Shown here in pieces: positions 50,841 through 57,980 of a DNA stretch of 64,000 bases. The stretch lies in assembly GCA_903843965.1 (NCBI GenBank), contig CAIMRY010000019.1, positions 186,001 through 250,000 on the forward strand, in the 5' to 3' direction. How positions within the stretch are numbered: the first letter of the stretch is position 1; each line of letters begins with the position of its first letter. The position numbers and the translations under genes were made by a program. Below the pieces are notes generated by a model that made no database searches, was not told the DNA's origin, and saw nothing but the letters and a program-made list of their open reading frames with translations. The DNA comes from an uncultured delta proteobacterium (GTDB lineage Bacteria; Desulfobacterota; Desulfovibrionia; Desulfovibrionales; Desulfovibrionaceae).

Positions 50841-50941
50841 GCTCATGCCCTCCGGCCCGGTCGGGCATTGTGCCGCCGCTGCAAGGGTGCTATCGTCCCC
50901 GCATGCAGCGCATACGTGCGTTCAGCCAGGGGTGCTCGGGC

Positions 50942-53900
50942 ATGCGATCGTCCTTCTTTCATTCACTCACCTTCCGCCTGGGCCTCTTGGTCCTTATGGC
51001 TCTAGCGCCCGCCATCATCACCGCCGTGTCCCTGCACCAGGACTTCCGCAAGCACCTGCAGGACGAATCCGTGCTGGAGGTGCAGGCCCTGTCCGACCGC
51101 ATGGCCGGGCAGGGTCGGCTGGTTCTCGCCGGAAGCAGGCAGCTGCTCTTTGCGCTGTCCCTGCTGCCAGAGGTGCAGCACCCTGTCGGAACGCCCGTGT
51201 CCACGATCTTGCGCGACATCGTCGCCCAGTCGCCGGGCTACGTGGTGTGCAGCCTGTTCAACGCCCAGGGGGGCCTTGAGGCCTCCTCCCTGCCGGGGAC
51301 GCGGCCCTACTCCGTGGCCGACCGGCCCTGGTTTCAGGACGTTGTGCGCACCCTGGACTGCACCCAGGGCGAATTCGTGGTCAGCCGCACCACCGGGCGG
51401 CCGGTCATTTCGCTGGGCTGCCCGGTGCGGGACTCCGCAGGCCGCCTCAGCGGCGTCCTGGGCGTGGCCACAGGGTTCGACTGGTTCGACAAGCACGCCG
51501 CCTCCCTGAACCTTTCGCCGAATTCCTCGGTCTGCGTCGTCGACGCGCAGGGAGAAATCCGTGCACATTTCCCCATGCGCACAGCAGAATATGCAAAATT
51601 TATTCCCAACGTTCGCGCGGTCATGGGCCAGGTGCGCCAGGGCCGGACAATCCACAAGGAGCTGGGGCAGGACCGGGTGGAGCGCATCTTTGCCTACAGC
51701 CCGCTGGCCAGGCAGCCGGGCCAGGAGCTGTACGTGCGCGTGGGCATTCCCCTGGCCGACCTGCTCGCCCCAGCACAGGCCAGCGGCCGCCGCAACACCC
51801 TGGCGCTCATCGCTGCGGCCATTTTGAGCCTTGTGACGGCCGGACTCGTGGCCAGAACCATCCAGAAGCCTGCGGGAAACATCCTCACGGCCCTGCGGAG
51901 CCTGGGCAGCGGGGACCTTTCCGTGCGCATCCACAGCCGGGCCAAGGGCGAGCTGGCCGAGGTGGCCGACGCCGTGGACGCCATGGCCGAGGCCCTGCAA
52001 CGCTCCGACGCCAACCTGCGCTCCTCGGAACAGCGGCTGCGCGAGTTTTTGGACAACTCGTCCGAGGGCTATTTCGCCAGCACCGTCGAAGGCCGCTTCC
52101 TGGAGGCCAACCCGGCGCACGTCAGCATGTTCGGCTACGACTCCCTGGAGCAGCTCCAGACCGAGATCATCGACATCCGCCGCCAGGCCTACGTGGACCC
52201 AAAGCGGCGCGACCTGTTGATTGACCTGCTGCGGGCCGAGGGCCACGTCAGCCGCTTCGAGCACGAGGCCTGCCGACGCGACGGCGGCGCCTTCTGGGCC
52301 TCGCTCACCGTGCGCGGCCTGTACGACGACACGGGCGTCCTGACCGGCATGCAGGGGTTTTCAACAGACATCACCGACCGCAAGCAGATGGAGACGGAGC
52401 TGCAACGCTCCAACCAGCGCTTCCTGCGCGTGCTGGAGAACCAGGCCGACGCCATCTTCGTGGCCGATGCCGAGTCCGACATCATCCGCTACGCCAACAA
52501 GGTGGTCTACGACGCCAGGGGCCAGGAGATGCTGGGCCGGCCCTGCTGGGAGGTGGTGCGCGGCGGGCGGGCCCAGTGCCAGCGCTGCCCGCGCCAGGGA
52601 CTGCTGGACGAACGCGGCGAGCCCCTGGGCGTGCACACGCGCGAGGAGCACGACGAGACCGCCGGAACCTGGACCCTGGTGCGCGTGCAGGCCCTGCGCT
52701 GGGTCGACGGCCGCCTGGCCCGCCTGGAAACCCTCACCGACATCACGGCCATCAAGCGCGCCCAGGAGGATCTGCGCACCACCAGCGAGCACCTGCGCTG
52801 CATCCTGGAAACCACCCCGGCGCTTATCACCATCCGCGACAACAATGGCCGTTTTCTTCTGGCCAGCAAGCGCATCGAAGAATTCTGGGGCCGCCCGGCC
52901 AGCGAGATCGTCGGCAAACGCACCGAGGATGTCTACCCGCCGGAGATCGCCGCCAGCGCGCGCAAGGAGGACAAGGACATCCTGGACTCCGGGCTGCCCA
53001 TGACCAGGATGGTCGAGCTGCCCATGCCCGGCGGCGGCATCATCACCCTGCTCTCCACGAAATTCCCCCTGCACGGCGCCGCAGGCGCCCCGGACAGGAT
53101 CTGCACCATCGCCACGGACATCACCGAGCGCGTGCGCCTGGAGCGCGAGCTGCGCGCCGCCATGGAGGCCGCCAAGGAGGCCAGCCGCGCCAAGAGCGAC
53201 TTCCTGGCCAAGATGAGCCACGAGTTGCGCACGCCCTTGAACGCCGTGCTGGGCTTTTCCGAACTGGCCGAGATGGCCGCCACGACGGAGGAGCGCAGCC
53301 ACTCCCTGGCCGCCCTGCGCGACTCCGGCCGCACACTCCTGGCCCTGGTCAACGACATCCTCGACCTCTCCCGCGTGGAGAGCGGCGCCATCAGCCTGGA
53401 GCGCATCCCCTTCAACCTGCACAAGCTGGTGCACAGCTCGGTGGAGCATCTCGCCGTCGTGGCCGAGCACAAAGGCCTCCGGCTCACGGCGGAGATCGGC
53501 CCGGGGGTGCCCACCCATGTCAACGGCGACCCCTCCCGCCTGCGCCAGATCCTGGTCAACCTGGTGGCCAATGCCGTCAAGTTCACCATGGAGGGCGTCG
53601 TCAACATCTCCCTGGAACGGGTCGGGCCGGACTCTCCGCCCAGGGCCAAAAGCCCCACCGGCGCGCTCATGGGCGGGGTGCAGCTGCTGCTGCGCGTCCA
53701 GGACACCGGCATCGGCATCCCCGAGGACGTGCAGCACCTGGTGTTCGAGAGCTTCACCCAGGCCGACAGCTCCACCTCGCGCAAGTATGGCGGAACAGGC
53801 CTGGGCCTGGCCATCTGTCGGCAGCTGGCGCGGTTCATGGGCGGAGACATCTGGCTGGTGAGCGAGCCCGGCGCGGGCAGCACCTTCTTCGTCACCCTGC

Positions 53901-54727
53901 CCTTTGCCTTGGCCGAGGCCCCGGCAGAGCAGCAAGCACCGGCCAAGAGCCTGGAGCTCCCCAGGCAGGCCCGCTCCCTGCACGTGCTCCTGGCCGAAGA
54001 CACACCGGCCAACACGGTCATCGCCCAGGCCTTTTTGCGGCGGCTGGGGCACACCAACCGCCACGCGGCCAACGGCCAGGAGGCGTTGTCTTTCCTGCGC
54101 CACGAGGGCTTCGACCTGGTGCTGATGGATATCGAGATGCCCGTCATGGACGGGCTGGAGGCCACCCGCAGGCTGCGCGCCGGGGAGGCCGGGGAGTTGA
54201 ACCGCTTTGTGCCCGTGCTGGCCATGACCGCCCACGCCCTGGCCAGCTACCGCGACTTGTGCGCCGAGGTCGGCATGAGCGGGTTTGTGCCCAAACCAGT
54301 CAGCTTCCAGGACCTGGCCGAGATTTTGGCGGGCCAGAGCGCCAGCGCCCCCAGCACCCGGGCAGAGACCACGCTGCGGGCCAGGCCGGACCTCGTGGAC
54401 CTGCGCACCGCCCTGAGCATGCTCGGCGGGCACCGCGCGCTCTTCGACGAGGTTGTCGGCATCTTCCTGGCCGACCTGCCAGCCAAGCGCCAGGCCCTGT
54501 CCACGTCCCTGGAACAGGGCGATCTGACCACCCTGCGCCTGACCGCGCACTCCCTGAAGAGTTCCTGCGCCAGCGTGGGGGCGGCCCCGGCCAGCCGGGC
54601 TGCGGGCAACCTGGAGGATGCGGCCAGGGACAAGCTCTCCGCGCTGCTGCCGGGCCTGTGCGAGACCCTGGACGACCTCTTGCAGGCCACGCAGCAGGCC
54701 ATGGAGGCCGCCCGGAAGGACTTCTAG
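50942..54727 (+). CDS. Hybrid histidine kinase (Cache-HAMP-PAS3-HK-REC-HPt)
   Basis: About 1261 aa. Two membrane helices (about 10-35 and 285-305) enclose a Cache-type periplasmic sensor (VCSLFNAQGGLEAS, RPWFQDVV). HAMP follows (RTIQKPAGNILTALRSLGSGDLS), then three PAS domains (about 370-745). Kinase core: His760 (KMSHELRTPLNAVLGF), NLVANAVKFT, DTGIGIP and GGTGLGLAICRQL. Receiver: Asp1063 (LVLMDIEMPVMDGLEA). C-terminal HPt: His1203 (TAHSLKSSCASVGA). This is a complete phosphorelay in one chain. One PAS carries a CQRC pair. ATG 50942 is chosen; ATG 50903 is possible. Its output partner is not adjacent. Confidence 0.93.
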   Translation: MRSSFFHSLTFRLGLLVLMALAPAIITAVSLHQDFRKHLQDESVLEVQALSDRMAGQGRLVLAGSRQLLFALSLLPEVQHPVGTPVSTILRDIVAQSPGYVVCSLFNAQGGLEASSLPGTRPYSVADRPWFQDVVRTLDCTQGEFVVSRTTGRPVISLGCPVRDSAGRLSGVLGVATGFDWFDKHAASLNLSPNSSVCVVDAQGEIRAHFPMRTAEYAKFIPNVRAVMGQVRQGRTIHKELGQDRVERIFAYSPLARQPGQELYVRVGIPLADLLAPAQASGRRNTLALIAAAILSLVTAGLVARTIQKPAGNILTALRSLGSGDLSVRIHSRAKGELAEVADAVDAMAEALQRSDANLRSSEQRLREFLDNSSEGYFASTVEGRFLEANPAHVSMFGYDSLEQLQTEIIDIRRQAYVDPKRRDLLIDLLRAEGHVSRFEHEACRRDGGAFWASLTVRGLYDDTGVLTGMQGFSTDITDRKQMETELQRSNQRFLRVLENQADAIFVADAESDIIRYANKVVYDARGQEMLGRPCWEVVRGGRAQCQRCPRQGLLDERGEPLGVHTREEHDETAGTWTLVRVQALRWVDGRLARLETLTDITAIKRAQEDLRTTSEHLRCILETTPALITIRDNNGRFLLASKRIEEFWGRPASEIVGKRTEDVYPPEIAASARKEDKDILDSGLPMTRMVELPMPGGGIITLLSTKFPLHGAAGAPDRICTIATDITERVRLERELRAAMEAAKEASRAKSDFLAKMSHELRTPLNAVLGFSELAEMAATTEERSHSLAALRDSGRTLLALVNDILDLSRVESGAISLERIPFNLHKLVHSSVEHLAVVAEHKGLRLTAEIGPGVPTHVNGDPSRLRQILVNLVANAVKFTMEGVVNISLERVGPDSPPRAKSPTGALMGGVQLLLRVQDTGIGIPEDVQHLVFESFTQADSSTSRKYGGTGLGLAICRQLARFMGGDIWLVSEPGAGSTFFVTLPFALAEAPAEQQAPAKSLELPRQARSLHVLLAEDTPANTVIAQAFLRRLGHTNRHAANGQEALSFLRHEGFDLVLMDIEMPVMDGLEATRRLRAGEAGELNRFVPVLAMTAHALASYRDLCAEVGMSGFVPKPVSFQDLAEILAGQSASAPSTRAETTLRARPDLVDLRTALSMLGGHRALFDEVVGIFLADLPAKRQALSTSLEQGDLTTLRLTAHSLKSSCASVGAAPASRAAGNLEDAARDKLSALLPGLCETLDDLLQATQQAMEAARKDF

Positions 54728-54797
54728 GGAATAGCGCCCGTCAACCGGGCGAAGGGCGACGCAAAGTGCGCCGCGAAAGAGAGGCGAAGGTGGGCCG

Positions 54798-54839
54798 AAG
54801 GGGCTGCTGCCCCCTTCCATACGCCGCGCCCCTGCGGGG
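54798..54839. terminator. Two hairpins between convergent genes
   Basis: AAGGGGC / GCCCCCTT with a 4-nt loop (54798-54816, one bulge) and CCCC-TGC-GGGG (54829-54839) lie between the convergent hybrid kinase and dapF stops. They could act as a bidirectional terminator, but only a short T-pair follows. Confidence 0.35.
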
Positions 54840-54847
54840 GCCGGACT

Positions 54848-55711
54848 TCAGCCCTGCGCGCCGGGCAGAGGCAGCCCCAGGGCCGGAATGTTCAGCTCGC
54901 CGGTGAAGGTCAGCTCCGCCGCGCCCTGCAAAAAAACCTGGCCGTTCTCCAGGCTCGTCACCAGAACCTCGCCGCCGCTGGTGGTGTTCTCCACACGCTC
55001 CCCGGTCCGGCCCAGGGCGCTGGCCACCACCAGCACGGCGGACACGCCCGTGCCGCAGGCCAGGGTTTCGCCCTCCACCCCGCGCTCGTAGGTGCGCACC
55101 AGCGCGCTGCGCGCGTCCAGCACCTGGACGAAGTTGGCGTTTGTGCCCGCCGGGGCGAAGTGCTCGTGGAAGCGCACGGCCCGGCCCAGGGCCGCCACGT
55201 CCACCGCGCGCACGTCATCCACAAAGATCACCGCGTGGGGCACGCCGGTGTTCACGAAGTGCACCTCGGTCTCGCGGCCAAGCACCTGCAGCTTTGCCCC
55301 CAGGGCCAGGCCCTCGGGCCGGGTCAGCTGGACCTTGACCTGGCCGGACTCGGGCAGGACCTCGATGGCGATGGTGCCTGCGTCCGTGGCCAGGCGCTGG
55401 CGCACCCCGGCCAGGCCCAGGGCATGGGCCAGGCGGCCGACGCAACGGCTGGCGTTGCCGCACATCTCCGCGCGGGAGCCGTCGGCGTTGTAGAAGTGCC
55501 AGCGGTAGTCGGCGTCCGCGCCTGGTTGCGGGTGGTCCAGGAAGAACAGGCCGTCCGCGCCCACGCCAAAGGCGCGCGGGCAGATTCGCCGGGCCCACTC
55601 GGCCATGAGGCCCTCGGGCAGGCGCAGCACGCGGTTGTCCAGGGCCACAAAGTCATTGCCGCAGCCCTGCAATTTATAGAAAGGCGCGCGCGCGCCGAAC
55701 ATGATGCTCAT
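54848..55711 (-). CDS. dapF: Diaminopimelate epimerase
   Basis: Protein of 287 aa, normal length. It converts LL- to meso-diaminopimelate for lysine and peptidoglycan. Both catalytic cysteines are in place: Cys84 in MCGNASRC and Cys219 in LACGTGVSA. GCGNDFVALDNR near the N terminus, FGVGADGLFFL and HFVNTGVPHAVIFV are conserved signatures. ATG 55711 has GAGGAG nine bases upstream. The gene stands alone on the minus strand between the hybrid kinase (convergent) and the coiled-coil gene (divergent), and is the clearest housekeeping gene in the window. Confidence 0.96.
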   Translation of the reverse strand: MSIMFGARAPFYKLQGCGNDFVALDNRVLRLPEGLMAEWARRICPRAFGVGADGLFFLDHPQPGADADYRWHFYNADGSRAEMCGNASRCVGRLAHALGLAGVRQRLATDAGTIAIEVLPESGQVKVQLTRPEGLALGAKLQVLGRETEVHFVNTGVPHAVIFVDDVRAVDVAALGRAVRFHEHFAPAGTNANFVQVLDARSALVRTYERGVEGETLACGTGVSAVLVVASALGRTGERVENTTSGGEVLVTSLENGQVFLQGAAELTFTGELNIPALGLPLPGAQG

Positions 55712-55855
55712 CGTCTGGTGCTCCTCGTCGTGTGCTCTTCGTCCGGCATGCTCTGCATCCGGTGTGCTGCGGCAAATAGAAAGCATTCGCCCCCCCTTCG
55801 TCAAGACCTTTGCCCCGGGCCGCGCCTGGGCAGACGCCAAGTGTTTCCCCATGCG

Positions 55856-55884
55856 TGGACACAGGCCGGAAAATGTTGTATGTA
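55856..55884 (+). promoter_or_regulatory. Possible sigma-70 promoter for the coiled-coil gene
   Basis: TGGACA (55856-55861), a 17-bp spacer, then TATGTA (55879-55884), in an AT-richer patch about 65 bp before ATG 55947. Confidence 0.4.
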
Positions 55885-55946
55885 ATCAGCAAGCGATGCG
55901 CGAAATCGACCCCGCTAAAACCCCGCAAACCGCCGGAGGATGGGCC

Positions 55947-56255
55947 ATGGTCAAGCAGCAGTTCATGAGCGACATGGAGACGAGGCTCAAGGAGTTCGAC
56001 GAGAAGATGGCCAAGCTCTCGGCACGGCAAAAGCCCAAGAGCGAGCAGGCCCGGATGGAGCTCGAAAAGACCTACTTTTTCCTGAAGGCCAAGCGCGATG
56101 AACTGCGCGACCAGCTCAAGGCCGCTGAGGCCGCCCCGAGCGACGGCTGGCTGAAGTTCAAGACCTCAGTCGAGAAGGTGTATGAGGACATGGTGCAGTA
56201 CATGGACGAGACCTGCGCCAGGATCGACGGGCCGGAGAACGCCGGGCTGTACTGA
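55947..56255 (+). CDS. Small coiled-coil protein
   Basis: Protein of 102 aa, almost wholly charged helix (METRLKEFDEKMAKLSARQK, MELEKTYFFLKAKRDEL), predicted to form a coiled coil. No signal, membrane segment or cysteine. ATG 55947 is chosen because GGAGG lies seven bases before it; ATG 55896 has no ribosome site. Proteins of this shape occur in Desulfovibrio-like genomes as hypothetical stress or scaffolding proteins, but no function is known. Confidence 0.8.
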   Translation: MVKQQFMSDMETRLKEFDEKMAKLSARQKPKSEQARMELEKTYFFLKAKRDELRDQLKAAEAAPSDGWLKFKTSVEKVYEDMVQYMDETCARIDGPENAGLY

Positions 56256-56278
56256 ACCCCCGCCGGTCTTGGCCGGTC

Positions 56279-57166
56279 CTAGGGCCGCAGCTGGGAGAGC
56301 AGCATGCCCCCGAGCATCAGGCCGCAGCCGACGAGCGCGCGCAGGGCCAAAACCTCGCCCAGCACGAAGTACCCGGCCACGGCCGCGAACACGGCCTCCA
56401 GGCTCAGGATGATGGCAGCGTGCGCCGGATTGGCGTCGCGCTGGGCCACCACCTGCAGCGTGTAGGCCACGCCCACGCTCATGAGCCCGCCGTAGAGGAT
56501 GGGCAGCGCCGCAGCGCAGATTCCGGCCAGGGTCACGGGCTCCGTGGCCACGGCCACGCCCAGGCTGAGGAGCGAACACACTGCGAACTGCGCCGAGGCC
56601 AATTTCACGGCGTCGGTGGCGTCCATGCCGGGCGAGAGCCGCCCGATCAAGAGCACGTGCCCGGCCCAGAACACCGCGCCGATGAGCTCCAGCACGTCCC
56701 CGTACGCGATGCTGAAGTCCTCGTTCACGCTCAAAAGATACAGCCCCGCCGCCGCCGCAACCGCCCCGAGCCACGTGCCCGCCCCGGCCCGCTGCCGCAA
56801 AAACAGCCCGAACAAGGGCACCATGACCACGTACAGCCCGGTGATGAACCCGGCCTTGCCCGCCGTGGTGTAGACCATGCCCACCTGCTGCAGGGCCGCG
56901 CCCGCAAAGAGCACGCACCCGGCCAACAGTCCGTAACGGAGCAGGCGCGGCGTCTCCAGGCCCGGCCTCGCTCCCTCGCGGCTGCGGGTGGCCTGCATGC
57001 GCCAAATCAGCGGCTGGAGCGCAAGCGCGCCGAGCATGAAGCGCACGCCGTTGAAGGTGAACGGGCCGACGTGCTCCATGCCCAGGCGCTGGGCCACAAA
57101 GGCCGCGCCCCAGATGAGCGCGGTGAGCATGAGCAGGGCGTCGGCGCGAAAAAGTCGTGCGTGCAT
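56279..57166 (-). CDS. EamA-family (DMT) transporter
   Basis: About 295 aa with ten predicted membrane helices in two EamA repeats. Repeat 1: LLMLTALIWGAAFVAQRLG to GLYVVMVPLFGLFL; repeat 2: LELIGAVFWAGHVLLIGRL to AAIILSLEAVFAAVAGYFVLGEV. The latter has the Glu-rich P-x-E-like segment of drug/metabolite exporters. It probably exports a small metabolite; the substrate is unpredictable. ATG 57166 sits at the first hydrophobic helix and the upstream open frame looks non-coding. It ends 23 bp from the convergent coiled-coil gene. Confidence 0.88.
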   Translation of the reverse strand: MHARLFRADALLMLTALIWGAAFVAQRLGMEHVGPFTFNGVRFMLGALALQPLIWRMQATRSREGARPGLETPRLLRYGLLAGCVLFAGAALQQVGMVYTTAGKAGFITGLYVVMVPLFGLFLRQRAGAGTWLGAVAAAAGLYLLSVNEDFSIAYGDVLELIGAVFWAGHVLLIGRLSPGMDATDAVKLASAQFAVCSLLSLGVAVATEPVTLAGICAAALPILYGGLMSVGVAYTLQVVAQRDANPAHAAIILSLEAVFAAVAGYFVLGEVLALRALVGCGLMLGGMLLSQLRP

Positions 57167-57353
57167 GTCTGTCCTTGTGCGGTGCGGGCGGAGAGTTGCC
57201 CTGGCTGCCGCACCCTGGCGACAGCCCGGAAGAAATACAGCGCGTCCAACGTCTCCGCAAGATGAATTAGCTCCCTTGCCGTGGGCAAACGCCAGCGTGC
57301 GCCTTGTAGTGGCCCGCCAACCGGGTGGACGCGTCAAAACGCGAGACCAGGCC
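57167..57353. other. Intergenic gap with no recognised feature
   Basis: About 190 bp between the EamA gene and the pentapeptide-repeat gene, both minus strand. I saw no hairpin with a T-run and no promoter consensus. Confidence 0.3.
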
Positions 57354-57953
57354 CTACTTCAAAATGATGTTGAAATTGGAAAGGAGAGAGACGGCCTCCG
57401 GCAAGGAAAATATTGCTTTGTACAGCTTGTTCGAGTCCGCGCTTATGAAGTAATTGTACGAGGTGGAAAAGTCCGCGTGGCTCAGGTCCGTATTGTGAAA
57501 GGTGCAATTACGGAGGTCGCATTCTTCGAATGTCGCATGAGCGAGTTTCGTGTCCATAAAGGATGCATCACGGAATGAACAGGAATGGAACTCGTATTTC
57601 GAAAGGTTCATGGAAGTAAAAGAGCTGTTGTCCATCACGCAGCCGTTGAATGTTGCGGAAAAGAACCCGCTCGTGCTGCTCCAGTTGATGCCGCTCAGTT
57701 TTGAATTGAGGAACTTTGCGCGGATGATTTTTGTTGAATGCAAATGCAGCAGCGACAGGTTGCAGCAATCGAAAACGCAGTGTTCAAAGGTGCAGTTGGT
57801 GAGCTTGGCGAATTGAAAGGACGAGTTGCGGAAGACGCACTGAGAGAAGCTGGCGGAGCGAAGCTCGGAGTTGTCGCCCTCAACACCCGTGAAGGTCTCG
57901 TCCTCATGGTCGCCGCTGAGGGTGGAGATGTCTGTCGGCGTCGCTTCCTGCAT
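57354..57953 (-). CDS. Pentapeptide-repeat protein
   Basis: About 199 aa made largely of A(D/N)LXX-like repeats: SASFSQCVFRNSSFQF, AKLTNCTFEHCVFDCCNLS, RDASFMDTKLAHATFEECDLRNCTFHNTDLSHADF. These fold as a right-handed quadrilateral beta-helix. It has no signal peptide. GC content is clearly lower than in neighbouring genes, suggesting acquisition. ATG 57953 directly follows a possible GTG; no strong ribosome site is visible. Pentapeptide proteins include DNA mimics such as Qnr/MfpA and effector scaffolds. Function here is unknown. Confidence 0.85.
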   Translation of the reverse strand: MQEATPTDISTLSGDHEDETFTGVEGDNSELRSASFSQCVFRNSSFQFAKLTNCTFEHCVFDCCNLSLLHLHSTKIIRAKFLNSKLSGINWSSTSGFFSATFNGCVMDNSSFTSMNLSKYEFHSCSFRDASFMDTKLAHATFEECDLRNCTFHNTDLSHADFSTSYNYFISADSNKLYKAIFSLPEAVSLLSNFNIILK

Positions 57954-57980
57954 CACTCTATGCCTGCCTTCTACCAGCCC

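Noticed and set aside
50903-50941. Alternative upstream start for the hybrid kinase
   Set aside because: ATG 50903 has no ribosome site and would add 13 residues without motif before the membrane helix; it cannot be excluded, so it is mentioned only as an alternative.
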